From assembly GCA_030704615.1 (NCBI GenBank), contig CM060734.1, positions 56,250,042-56,314,041 on the forward strand: a stretch of DNA of 64,000 bases, given 5' to 3'. The notes beneath the pieces are model-generated. The model was not told the DNA's origin and did no database searches. It saw only the letters and a program-made list of their open reading frames with translations. Source of the stretch: Takakia lepidozioides (taxonomy: Eukaryota; Streptophyta; Takakiopsida; Takakiales; Takakiaceae). Below are positions 11,236 to 22,790 of the stretch, piece after piece. How positions within the stretch are numbered: position 1 is the stretch's first letter; every line of letters begins with the position of its first letter. A program made the position numbers and the translations under genes.

Positions 11236-14189
11236 ACCGTGCTCATTCCAAGGCAGTTTATCAGGCAGCTTGACAGGGGTGTGACCTTGTGTGGCTGTGC
11301 CTCTGAAAGCTGAAAAACATTCCCTCAACTCTGGCTGTGCAAATATCAACAATGACATGTATCGTCGCAGTGGATGCCAGGCAGCTGTCTACAAGTGATT
11401 CATTGTATCACGAATTCCTGGAGTGCAAGCCAACGTGTTCACCATTCTCAGTGCTCTACTCAAATAGAAGCTTCAGAGTAGTGTGCAGCGTGCTGCACTG
11501 CGATACATTAACGCCCATATATATATTGGTGAAGTATTCATTTCTTGGAAGTCAGCCTGTGTCCCAGATCTATATTTCTGCTCTTCGTTGTCCAAGCCGG
11601 TCATTGAACATTAGCAGCGGACCACGGAATTGCGAGAAGATCATGATTTGTAAGGTTTGTAAGGTTTTCTCCTTCGTGCAGCTCTCACCAAAACCTCTTG
11701 TGGACACGCGCCTTGTGTTAATCAAGAGCTCTACAGTACATGAGCGACTTATGTGCTGATGTTGAATGTGTAGATGTCTGGGTGTTGTTGGTACTGTTGG
11801 TACAGTGGCAAGATGACTGCTCTCCTGCTTGAAATTTCTACTTTGCTGCTATGGCTGCTTGGCCGGAGACACACCGAGAATGAAATTGCTAGGGTATGCA
11901 ATGAAAACTTGAGGATTCATGAATGAACCTCCACTGAAGACTGATTATTAGTGACCTAAGGTAGTGGCATCTAGAAGTGTGCACGACCTTATTATGTCCC
12001 CTATTTTTTATGAATAAAGTCACCCTTTTCATCCTAGTACTGTGCACTTTTGTAAAGGAGGCGATTCAAGGTTAATTATTGCTTTGGATTAGGTAAGATG
12101 TGAGGTGTTTTGGAGTACAAGGGGCTTATTTAATGGTGCATTAGTGAAGCTAATTACATAGCAGCCTATTGATTCTTATTTCAAATTCCTAATTTGTTTT
12201 TGAAAGTGGAGGCCAGAGTGTTTTGGGACAATGGCCAATTAATACAGCAGCCAAGCATTGATGCAAATGGGATGCATGGTGCACCTTATATAGTGTTACA
12301 ATGCACACATTTTTATCATGCTTCCGTTGCCAAGGATGGCGGAAGAATGGGAAATGAGGGAGTTGTGGAGTCTTCTAGCTCCACGCGGTCGGCTAGTTTA
12401 GGGTTCTCAGATGGCCATATATGAGGAGTTGTAGGTCAACTCAGGGCATACTTAAGGGTCCTACTTGGAGTTGTATATGGTCAGATTTTGCACAGGTCGT
12501 CATCCCTCCAAAGGAAAGTTATGGGCCCTTCCATAAGTAGATGTGCCCAATCCCGCGTAGGGCGACCGTTACTTTTGGGCCCGCACATGGCCTAGTTTTG
12601 TTAATTTTTGGGACAGTTGTAGGTGCACATCTTGTGCACTCAGGGCAACTTAATATAATACATCCATGATTGGAAAATTATGTGCTTTGCACAAATGATT
12701 GTTGCTTCATTTGCTATTCTGCTCATATAATTTTTGTGACACTACACCCTATGAGGAGTTGCACACCGCTTAAAAGCACACTTCAAGATACCACTACCTT
12801 ACATATGACTCGCCACAGTAGGCGGTCAACCCAGTCCTTTCCACCCCCAATTCTAAGAAGCTGGTATTCTAAAAATCATAGTTCCCAACTTTGGAAAGTA
12901 AAACGGATGCTTTTTCTTGGAGCATATCTAACATGTTAGATCCTTCAAGAATGCTTCAGACTGCATTTTAATTTGGATCAGATCTGCAAAAGTTGTACCC
13001 AAAACTCTTGAACTGCGCGACCCCAAACGGGACGGTTAGGCACTGAAGGGTTACACTCAATTTATTTCATATGATGAAGTACTTGGAAAAAGTTCATCAT
13101 ATGAACTTAGATAGTAAAAATTTCAACTGGCTTACCTTTGAGGTTTTTGTGACAGCATGCACTATTTTAAAGTTGAGATTCTTCTTTTAACGACGCGTTT
13201 ACTATTTTAAAGTTGAGCTTTTTACTCATCACTCACCACCGATCAATTTCTATTGTTGAGATCCTTCCTTGTAACCAACAGTCTCAAATCTCGTAAAGGT
13301 TAGCCATGAAGCTTTAATAGGTAATTGTTTTCACCGACTTGGTATTGTTGCAACAAAACAAGAACGGCCAATGAGCTGGGATCCATGATCTCTCCATGAG
13401 TATGTAATAAATCAATCACTTTCTCAATGATATAACAATAAAATTGGTCTTAAATCAACACTTCAAAATAATGAAAATGTATAATTTCATCAATCTAAAA
13501 CAACTTCATATGTTCTTATTTTACTTTTCATCATGCCACGAACAATATCCTTGATGAAGAAATCAGTGATTTTGCCAAAGTCTTTGTGATTGATGAGGCC
13601 TCTCACAAGCTACTTGAAAACATGGGACTCTGTTCCTACAACAAAAAAAGAATTGACATTTGCGATTGATTTAGGGTATGTTTCATTGGATTCCGTGTAT
13701 AGATCATCATGATTACATGTACTGTGATATATACAATAACCAAATATCATAAGTACAACTCCTCCAAAAGAAAAGGAAAACTCCAAAAAATGATCTTTTC
13801 AACTGATTTTTACGCTTGTATGGATATTCAAACTTATTTTCTCATTGACCTTGTTTTGTCGCAAAGCAAGTGATCGCTATAAAAAAAACAACTAAATTTG
13901 CAAAAAGTTGCATGCATTCTAGAAGAGTTGTGGTTATAGCATCATGTTAAAGCATCTATTCATTGTCTATGAGCGTGCCAATTCAGTTTCTCATGATATG
14001 ACGCACATGGATTCAACAACAATGGGTTTCTGAAGGTTGATATTAACAACTTCATCACTACACGTGTCATTTTGAAGGCATATACACAAATATATTCATC
14101 CATTAGATGAGTTCATTCATCAATGATCAAAGTATAAAAGGTTAAAAAAATTCAAAAAATTGCTTATATGATTGCCCATTAGGGTAGCC
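11236..14189. other. Noncoding, AT-rich; no gene recognised
   Basis: Nearly 3 kb with only short unconvincing frames. The first few hundred bases may hold the 3' untranslated region of the duplicated-domain gene. No LTR, terminal inverted repeat, tRNA or rRNA seen. Confidence 0.6.
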
Positions 14190-14650
14190 GTGGAGAGAAG
14201 GTTGAGACCAGCGTTGGTCTGGTATCAGGTTTTTTACATACCAGACTGGTCGTGGTACCAGCCCAATCACAAAACTTTTATACCAGTCTGGTCTATATAA
14301 TGGTGGATTTATATTTTTCCAGATACTCGAATGAGTATCATGACCACAACACCAGTTGATATGGGATATCAATTTTGGTATCATTCAAAAGCCATTTGAC
14401 TTACAAGTTTATCAAATATTATGTGAAAACAAATACAATGAACATAAAGTAAATATAATACACATAAACTAGTATAATACACATACCAGAGTAAATGAGG
14501 AAGACGGCCGGGGTACTGGTATTGTGGCTGGTATCAGAATATAGATACCAGCCTGGTTTGATAATGATTGTAGAACGGTCTGGTCCATGATACCAGGGTT
14601 GATACCAGCATTGATACTTGGGTCTGATACCCATAACAGGCTGGGACTTA
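14190..14650. repeat. Cluster of GGTATCAG / TACCAG motifs in both orientations
   Basis: The motif TACCAG or its complement CTGGTA occurs more than ten times in under 500 bp, often as TACCAGNCTGGT or CTGGTATCAG, so many copies pair with neighbours as short palindromes. Related GGTATT-type motifs cluster again at 48980-49225. No coding content. Confidence 0.6.
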
Positions 14651-14737
14651 GCCTTTTGGGGGTTTTTTTTTTCTCTTTTTTCTTTCTCCTACACCACACC
14701 ATCTGTTTTCATAGTGTCGAGGGCGTGTAGCCGACAA

Positions 14738-14924
14738 CCAGCATATAGCCCGGTGGTAATGGGCACATACCATCACGTTGGATGTGGTTGTGGGTTCAAA
14801 CCACGGTCTGGTGTGTCATGAAGGTGTCCACCTTTCAGCTGGAAGGCAGTAGCCCTTGTGTTGAAGTGATACCATAAGATACGCTTCCTTGAGGAGGCGT
14901 CATACTTTGCTTTACTTTACTTTT
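14738..14924 (+). mobile_element. tRNA-derived SINE, copy 1
   Basis: A pol III A-box-like TAGCCCGGTGGTAATG (14746-14761) is followed 30 bases later by a B-box-like TGTGGGTTCAAACCAC (14789-14804). The body ends with ATACGCTTCCTTGAGGAGGCGTCAT, a short hairpin, then a T-rich tail. The same A box, B box, spacing and GGAGGCGTCATA end recur at 62862-63004, which shows a dispersed family rather than a tRNA gene. Length (about 185 bp) is normal for a plant SINE. Confidence 0.7.
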
Positions 14925-14989
14925 GCAAGGGCGTGGGATTGAGGCCGTGGAGACCTGTTCTTGAGCGAGTGACGCAGGGATGGGGCGAA

Positions 14990-15425
14990 TCTCAACCTGC
15001 ACATCACATTTGGTCGTATTTGCGCAGCGTGTGCAAGCCTGGTAGCCCTGGGAAAGGGCAAAGAGGTCCATGGGAACATTGTGAAAGCTGGGATTGCGCT
15101 AAATATCATTCTGGAAACTGCCTCATCAATAGGTATGCTAATGCTGGAGCCTTGAGGATGCAAAGAAAGTGTTTGACAAGATGGCTGAACGTGATGTGGT
15201 CTCCTGGAGTGCGATGATTGCAGGATATGCGCAACATGGTCGCGGGTTGGATTCATGGACACTACTCTACTAGACATGTATGCCAAGTGTGGGAGCATCA
15301 AGGACGCAAAGGCAGCGTTCAACATTATGGCTGAGCGAAATTTAGTCTCTTGGAATGTGATGATTGCAGGGTTTACCCAGCATGGATGTGGGATGGAGGC
15401 ACTGGAGACTGTACGATGTGAAGAA
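14990..15425 (+). pseudogene. Pentatricopeptide repeat (PPR) protein fragment
   Basis: Several frames carry consecutive PPR units of the PLS type: TFGRICAACASLVALGKGKE then VHGNIVKAGIALNIILET, then in another frame [20 protein letters not shown], then [19 protein letters not shown] with IMAERNLVSWNVMIAGFTQH and GCGMEALE (15273-15410). PPR proteins bind organellar RNA, one base per repeat. At least two frameshifts and a lost unit separate the blocks, and there is no start codon or C-terminal E/DYW domain, so this is a retro- or segmental pseudogene. The unit style is typical of the very large PPR families of early-diverging land plants. Confidence 0.88.
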
Positions 15426-15639
15426 ATTTGTCCATCCTGCAAATGTGGGCTCTTGGCTCCTGTTAGTACCATGATTTAGTATTCTTCCTGATGTTTACAA
15501 GGGAGAGTCAGCTTGGTCTTAGCAGGCGTTTCAATCTCTGCCCGCTGTGGTGGTTCTCACAGACTAATCCGACATTACCTGACTGCAGACACAAACAGCA
15601 CACACAAGAGGTCCTTTTGGGTTGATTAGATCCTCCATG
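15426..15639. other. No feature recognised
   Basis: Spacer between the PPR fragment and the PDF-exon array. Confidence 0.5.
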
Positions 15640-15939
15640 GGTCATGACACAAGGTCAAGGACAATGTGGTGAGGGCACCTTCTTCTTCAACCTATTTCAG
15701 TCTGTTTTGCCCTCTCGTCATTAGGGTTGGTATGTTTGCTGGAAGAACTTCATGCCGTCAGTCTCAGCTGTTAGCAGCAATGCTGAGGATGTATTCATGA
15801 TTTCTACATAGGCAGGATAGCTGAAGGACCAGGGATAGAGGTCCAGATTCATCCAAGAGGGCCGGATTTTAAACACAAGATTACTTCTGACTCCCTGTGG
15901 ATCAATAGCTACAAGAAATTGATCATCAATACAAGACTA

Positions 15940-17369
15940 TACTATGGACATTTTCACTGCAGGGAAAAACGTGGGAATCATGACAGACTTAGGCTTGTAC
16001 TTCCAATGGCCCTGCTGCAAGCCCTTGTAATGAGGACACCAATGAGGACACCAGGGAAGCCCTGTGAGAATGGTCCAATGTAGACACATGGAAAGGGGCA
16101 AATCCTGCATCAACCGGAAGAAGCCCTGATTTTAAGTGGGTGGTTTAATGTGGGTAACTGCTTCTGTTTACTTGCTACTAGCTCCCACTGGTGTCAAATT
16201 GGGGTGGATGCAGGTCACAGATCTTGAAATACTTTCAGATGGTGTGATCAGCTGCGTTGCTTTGTTCACTTCTTGCTGTATCTGTCTAGCATCTTGGGGA
16301 ACAACCGTCCATGGACTGCCACAAGGCGGGACTGATTGTTGTGGCATTTTGTCTGATGTGATTTGTGCTGTGGAGAGCCAACTATGGGCAAAACTCGTCC
16401 AGAGACCCTACTTCGGCAGCTCACAACAAAGAAAGGACAGGTAGGCAGGTTTGTCCGTGTAAATTGTGGCCGTGGAAGATGCTGAATTGCAGGGTTACGT
16501 TTTCAGTGCAGATATTGTATGCAACATGTGTGCATACTGTTTGCTTTACTTTCAAGTGTTCTTGTGTGGTGGATGTAGGTCTACAGTTTGCAACAGGGAA
16601 GGCAGGATGTGGAGACGGTGTTTACAATGGGCATAATGGAAGATGTAAACCTTGTGCCACAGCCTGCTGGTAGTATGCACTTAGGCCTTGGCTGGTTTAT
16701 ATCAATGCATTTGAGTGGAAGGATGAGGATGATGTGGTTTTGGTGTATCTCACAGCCCTGTTGTTGGTATGTTTCTTAAATTGGAGGTCATGGTCATGGT
16801 TCATCTTGTCAGTCTCTTGTTTCTCAGAAAAGAAACATGCCAATTCTTTCCAACCACAAAGAGCGGGGAGGGGACTGCCCAGCCTTTCAACCTGACACGG
16901 TTTGTCATGGCCTTGCACTTCAAGAAGAGGTTCATTTTGGTCACCACAGCAAACAAAGTGACTAAGTAGGTAGGTTTGGTGTGGGGAGCTCTCTTTGAAG
17001 ATTTGGTGGTTGGTGGGTGCAGAATCTCGAAGTCCAGGAACAATAGTGCATGGCATCGGTAGAGAGACGGGCATCAGGTCCACTGCATGGCGGGTTCATC
17101 AGCCCTGAAAATGTAACCACAGAGCAAACAGAGGGCACACAGCAGGTAGTGTCTGGGAGATGTCTCTCCGACGTCCGAAATCCAATCACTTTTCGATGCG
17201 GACAACATTGAACAAGAGAAAATGCAGGCAGAACAAACCAAATGTTGATTTCAACAATACTCCAGCCATTGATGTGTATGAATCATGCTTGGCCGGAATC
17301 CTGGAGCATGCCACCCAAGTTGGGTTTGAATGCGCCAATGACATGACAGGCTAGAGAGTAGTTGCATGG
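15940..17369 (+). other. Interval between PDF-exon copies; possible exons unassigned
   Basis: Short protein-like segments occur, for example [20 protein letters not shown] at about 16380-16440, but no OB-fold or other domain could be assembled. A missing OSB N-terminus may lie here but I cannot show it. Confidence 0.3.
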
Positions 17370-19190
17370 GTGAACATCGTCGGTAGATGGTCAACTGGAA
17401 ATAGCAGCGGCAGCAGCATAATTGATAGAACAAGGCACTGCTAATGAAGGCACCTTCTTCAACACATTTCAGCCTGTTTTCCCCTGTTATCAGAGTCGGC
17501 CCTAAATTTTCATGTTGAATTCTGCAAGTTAGTTCGTTGGTGGATGTATGGTGGTTTTGGAGTGATTTTGACATGTTACTGCCAATGTGGCAACAGAATA
17601 TCGAAAAACAGATAACAGAGACAAGGAAAAGCTCTGGAATGAACACGTTTCCCGCAGTCAATGGTGGAACAATCGAGGACAATGTGGTGAGGGCACCTTC
17701 TTCTTCAACCTATTTCAGCCTGTTTTGCCCTCTCATCAGACTCGTCCCTGAATTTGCATGTTGAATTCTGTAATTTAGCTCGTTGGGTGGATTGTGGTGG
17801 TTTGGAGTGACTTTGACAAGTTACTGCCAGTGTGGCAGCAGGAAAGTATCCAAAAACATATAACAGAGATGAGGAGAAGCTTTGGAATGAGCACTTTCCC
17901 AACCCCAGTCAATGGTGGGACAATGGAGACAAAAAGTGAATGCCTGTTGGATTACAGAGAGAAGAGATGAATGGAACTAGTGTGATAAGTAGTGTTGGGG
18001 TGTTTTCTGGAAGAACTCCACACCGTCGGTGTCAGCTGCTAGCAGCAAGGCAAGGATGTATGCATGATTTGTACACATGCAGGGATAGCTGAAGGACCAG
18101 GGATAGAGTGTGGGTCCAGATTCATCCAAGAGGGCCGGATTTCAAACACAAGATTACTTCTGATTCCCTGTGGATCAATAGCTACAAGAAACCTGTATGG
18201 GTAGATGGTCAACTGGAAACAGCAGCGGCAGCAGCACAATGGATAGAACCAGGCTACGGTAACAAAGGCACCTTCTTCAACACATTTCAGCCTGTTTTCC
18301 CTATTATCAGAGTCGTCCCTAAATTCATATTGAATTCTGCAAGTCAGCTCGTTGGTGGATCTATGGTGGTTTTGGAGTGATTTTGACATGTTACTGCCAA
18401 TGTGGCAACAGGAAAGTATCGAAAAACAGATAACAGAGACGAGGAGAGGCTCTGGAATGAATACGTTTCCGACCCCAGTCAATGGTGGAACAATCAAGGC
18501 AAAAAGGTGAATGCCTGTTGGAAGCAGACTTAAGCCAGCATAGGAACTAGTGTGATAAGTAGGGTTGGGGTGTTTGCTGGAGCAATTCTAGGCTGTCATT
18601 GTCAGCTGCTAGCAGCAAGGCAAGGATGTATGCATGATTTTTGCAGAGGCATGGATAGCTGAAGGAGCAGGGATAGAGTGTGGGTCCAGATTCATCCCTG
18701 GGTAGATGGTCAACTGGAAGCTGCAGCAGCAGCGGCACAGGCACTGCTAATGATTCAACACATTTCACCCTGTTTTTCCCTCTTATCAGAATCGGCCCTA
18801 AATTTTCATGTTGAATTCTGCAAGTTAGCTGGTTGAGAGAGCCTTTGATAGTTTGGAGTGACTTTGACGTGATACTGCCAATGTGACAACAGGAAAGTAT
18901 CCAGAAACAGGTAACAGAGATGAGGAGAAGCAATGGAATGAATACTTTTCTGACCCCAGTCAATGGTGGGACAATCGAGGCAAGAAGGTGAATGCCTGTT
19001 GGATTATAGAGAGTAGCGGATGCAATTGAGCATAGGAACTAGTGTGATGAGTTGAGTTGGGTGTTTCCTAGAATAAATCTAGGCTGTCATCGTCAGCTGC
19101 CGGCAGCAAGGCAAGGATGTATGCACGATTTGTGCAGAGGCATGGATAGTTGAAGGAGCAGGGATAGAGTGTGGGTCCAGATTCAACTCT
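17370..19190 (+). repeat. Degenerate tandem array of ~500-570 bp exon-intron units
   Basis: Landmarks repeat in order: TCAGCTGCTAGCAGCAAGGC, AGGGATAGAGTGTGGGTCCAG, GGTAGATGGTCAACTGGAA, CATTTCAGCCTGTTTT, TTACTGCCAATGTGGCAACAG and CCAGTCAATGGTGG. Units begin near 17994, 18561 and 19061 (the last truncated at about 19190); rearranged pieces lie at 17370-17690 and 17690-17990, and a detached copy at about 15660-15930. Each unit holds one PDF-motif exon pair and its introns. Confidence 0.85.
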
Positions 19191-19408
19191 GTCTCATTCA
19201 CGAGATTGGTAGAAAATATAACTGCCATGGATCTGACCTTGACACCAAGTGGCCGAGGGATGCGTTTCTGTGGTATTAACTCCATTTACACTTTGGTATT
19301 TGTATCAGTAGTAGTACCCCCCATTGACAGGAGGAAGAGACAGATATGGTGATGTACCAAGAGGGCTTGGGTTGAAGTATCCTCCAGGCTGTAAACCTCA
19401 CACAGAGC

Positions 19409-20710
19409 TTGGATGAAAAGAAAAGGGAGGACATTCCTTTTGTGGAATTACAGGTTATCTTGGTGTGTATTCAATTTTCATCTAGGTTGAGAGCTGCAGG
19501 CTATGTCCTTAATCCAGACCTGGCTAAAGGTGCTAGCATTGGGCTCTTCATGCTTTTTTTCTCAAAAGAGGCACTCAATGAGTACTTTGACAGTGGTCCC
19601 AAGACACAAGTTGCAGTGGACCTGATGCTTCCCTACTTGACGGTATGCCTCCTACTTGGTTTGTTTTGGCTTGGTCATCAACAGCTCTCTGGATTGCTTA
19701 TATTCTATGTTTACCCTGCAGCAGAACCGCATAAACCCCCCACCTCTCTGGGTGGTCTCTTTCACCCTTTTGTATGCCACAAGCAAATGTCTCCAGGAAG
19801 GGGACACTATAACCTCTCACATGCCCAGTGAAAACATAAACCTCTACTTTGAAGCTCTGTATAGAGCGGAATTTCAAGTTCTTATACATGTCGAGTCTGT
19901 CAAGAAGTTTGTGTTGCACTGCCGTATCCTGAAGGGCACAAATGTTTCCTCCTGCCCCCTCCCACCCTTTCTCTGCATTAGAAATTTAGGCCTGACATTT
20001 GAAGATCCGCATTGATGATCTAGAGATGAGACAGAACTTTGTCTTGAGTCTCATTTTATTGTGTTCACTGCTGTGCAGGGCAAGATCACCCTGGATTTTG
20101 AGGCAGAAGTGACTGATGACAGAGACTCTGTTTCTCGGGAAGGAGAGGTGGGGCCTCCATCTTTCCAAAGACTTTTGAATCCGGCCAGACTTGCTCTAAC
20201 TTGAAAGGCACCTTGCAGTCTAGGAGAAGAGTATGAGAAAATCGGAACGTAATGCTGGTTGAGGTTCTTGCCTGTGGACTTTGCAGGATCCACCTAGCTG
20301 TGGGTAAGGGCTTGGCCTACTGAGATTGGTTATGGGGGCTTTTGAGTATCCATGGGAAGCTTCAAGCCACAACAAATGCCAGGATTCTATTAATGAGTGG
20401 CTATCAAGAAGTTTCCTTGTCTCCTACTTGAGGTAATAGGAGTTAACTGTCAAGGCTCAGACATTGTAAGATACAGTGGTTCTGGCGTGCATCATGCATC
20501 TTCATCTCCCATCTTAAGCTAGCAGTGGCCTTCCTATGCCAGGCTTTTGAGAATGGCGTGGAGCGCATAGTGGCTATAAAGGTGAAGGAGGGGACCAGCC
20601 AGGATGCGTTGACGAAATGGTGAAGGCTTTGAATGATTTGAATGAAGTTCCTGAGTTGAGCTCCCTGCTGGTTCAATTAGCTGCTGGTAGGTTCTGAAGA
20701 CCTGACATTG
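19409..20710 (+). CDS. Unassigned host gene, putative exons
   Basis: Three protein-like blocks in one direction. Block 1 (19486-19642), bounded by CATCTAG and GTATGC, encodes LRAAGYVLNPDLAKGASIG, then FFSKEALNEYFDSGPKTQVA. Block 2 starts at 20078 after a CTGTGCAG acceptor and encodes GKITLDFEAEVTDDRDSVSR. Block 3 (about 20545-20695) encodes AFENGVERIVAIKVKEGTSQ, then in another frame EMVKALNDLNEVPELSSLL. Splice-like edges favour real exons, but the order, joins and family are unknown to me. A frame change inside block 3 could mean decay. Confidence 0.35.
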
Positions 20711-21169
20711 TTTTACTTGGCTTCCACTATTTCGTCTATTGATGTTAAGGTCCATGTTAAGGTCCATGGTCCATGGTTTCGAGCTAACTTCCTGTTAAGC
20801 GTTTCACAATAGATGGGAGTGTACTCTGCACGACATGGTACAGCATCTAGACACTCCGATGACAATGCTCTTGAAAAATGTCTCGCTATTCCATCAACTA
20901 GAACACAAATTTTGATTGAGAGGCAGTTAATGACCATTCTCTTCATAACTAGAAGTTTCACCATAGTTGCCTTGACCATGAAGTCTCATCATTGAGCATG
21001 TGTTAATTAGAGGGGTGCCGCATCCCTTAAAAGGATAATACCAAGTTTTGAAAAGAGGGGATCCCAAGGAGAAGAAGACAGGAATTCATTACGTGTATCC
21101 AATATTCCCAAATATTTTTCAGAGATGGAGTCCCTCATGCAGGCTAGCTGATAAGCACTTTGGGTCCTC

Positions 21170-21562
21170 CTAGCTGAAGACTGCTGCTACCTCACATATC
21201 GAAGTATAACCAGTGTGCAAGAGTGGAATTTTGATGTCATTGATTGTTGGAGTCCTTTGGATAGTAATTTGTTTGGAATCTACGTAAATTGATGATCTCT
21301 CCAGGGGCAAATTTCTGTACGAGGGGAGAACGATACACTGTCGGTCTTGTCGCACGCTGCCCTTCCGGTTGGTTGAAAACACGCCCACTTCTTGGTCTCG
21401 CATGACAATTGAGGTTATCCATGTTTCATCAAGGCAAACTGACACCTCTCTCTCCCCAGTGTCATGAAGTTTCCCTGATTTTGTGCCTCTTTCCCATAAT
21501 ATTTTGACGGGAGTTGTTGGGTGGTTGTTGCAGTGGAGGATTTGGCGGTGTACTCCAAACAC
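21170..21562 (-). other. Minus-strand frame with DETW, possible transposase remnant
   Basis: The segment KLHDTGEREVSVCLDETWIT followed by a basic stretch recalls the second-aspartate block (YxDETWxN) of Tc1/IS630-type DDE transposases. Only this block is convincing, flanking motifs are absent and an adjacent frame is also open, so the assignment is weak. Confidence 0.22.
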
Positions 21563-22278
21563 CTTCTCATTTTGATGTAAGCTCTCTCAGGGTGTGGCTG
21601 TCTCTCTCTTTGTGTAGAGCTGTATGGTCTGTAAATCTCTGCATGTTAAACTTCATTTTCTTTCATTTCCTTTCTCTGCAGTTAGATTTACTTACATCCA
21701 AGAGCAAGGTCTTAGCACCGGATTCTCCCATTGGATCTTATATGAGCTAGTGCAAATGCAAGAAAACTATGGAAAAGGTCACTAACGTTTGCACATGTAT
21801 CACCTGGACTGCAGGTTCTATCCAAAAAAGTGTGGCCAATTACTGAGGCCACTCTGACTGCAGACTACGTCCTCGGTCAGACTGGGGGACGGACGTCTTT
21901 GCTGAAGAGCCCCGTCTAATAGAGTTTCCACGTTTATGTACAATATAGAGTATGGACTCTTGATTTTCCCTCCAGACTCCCTGGTTGCTACAGTGGAGAC
22001 CTCAACCGGCAACAATGACTCAAGTTTTCTCAATAATCTCAGAAAGGGCTTGCCTAGAATTAACGTTGGCTCTCTTAGCGGATTATGATCTTGTTGCCTC
22101 TCCACCTCCCCTGGTTTAGTCTTCTGCTGGAAGGCTCTGGATTTCTGATGATGTTCTGTGAACTTCGGAATCATTGTCCCTTGGTCGCATCAGTCTAGTT
22201 GGATTGATTGGACCTTGTTCAGTATCAAGTTCAACTTATCACTATCTCACGGTGTGTGTATGCCTTATGGCTTCCTGT

Positions 22279-22611
22279 TTATTTTCCCTTGGTAATAATC
22301 TTACTGAACAGGCCTCTGGCCAGCTGTCTCCAAAAAGAAATGAGACATGAGGTTCTAAGCTCATCACATCCAGATGTAATAGCTCGAACATTCACTGTTG
22401 TTCGATCAAGTGTTCCAACCGCATCCCAAATGACCATCTTTTTGTGAGACTTAGCTGTATCCAACTGTAAAGATTCAATAATTTGAAACATTTCGCTGCA
22501 ATTGCCAAGACATGTAACATCTGGCTCTGCCATGTTGAGGTGGGGATTATGATGAAGCCAAGTAGTAAGGTCACTCAATTCCATGCCTGCATGTTGGAGG
22601 TAACAGTGCAT
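22279..22611 (-). other. Unassigned minus-strand reading frame
   Basis: About 110 codons with protein-like composition (SEMFQIIESLQLDTAKSHKK, then VIWDAVGTLDRTTVNVRAIT). No family recognised and no clear splice sites, so it may be one exon or chance. Confidence 0.2.
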
Positions 22612-22664
22612 GGTTCACCCAACCAGGATTAGAGTCCTTGACTGTCAAACAAGATGCGTAGGTA

Positions 22665-22790
22665 CCACTCTGAAGACTCTATGGGCAACATTGAGCAAAT
22701 GAAGATGTCTCTCTCAACATGAGGTCCCCACTCTGAAGACTCTATGGGCAACATTGAGCAAATGAAGATGTCTCTCTCAACATGAGGTCC
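22665..22790. repeat. Perfect 63-bp tandem duplication
   Basis: The 63 bases at 22665-22727, beginning CCACTCTGAAGACTC, are repeated without mismatch at 22728-22790. Identity suggests a recent event. Confidence 0.95.

Larger units (their letters stand above)
15640..19190 (+). pseudogene. OSB-like gene region: tandem PDF-motif exons
   Basis: Plant OSB proteins are organellar single-stranded-DNA-binding proteins that limit recombination in mitochondria and plastids; they carry one to several ~50-residue PDF motifs of the form W-x-FxxPxxWWDNR-x-KxN--xPDFKHKxTxxxLW. That motif is split here by an intron. Half one ends in DEERLWNEYVSDPSQWWNNQ (exon 18412-18506, donor GTGAAT); half two is IHPRGPDFKHKITSDSLW (exon 18120-18258, acceptor CCAG, donor GTAACA). 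These two exons total 234 nt, and their junctions keep frame. Further first halves lie at 17842-17935 (NPSQWWDNG) and about 18890-18986 (DPSQWWDNRGKK); a further second half lies at 15847-15925. The OB-fold domain that should precede them was not found, some units lack PDFKHK, and the 17.4-17.7 kb unit is rearranged. Whether any part is still expressed is open. Confidence 0.7.

Noticed and set aside
17251-19285. Minus-strand frames with repeated Cys-rich peptide (CCHIGSNMSKSLQ)
   Set aside because: They are the antisense of the PDF-exon tandem array; the plus strand carries the recognisable motif and splice sites.
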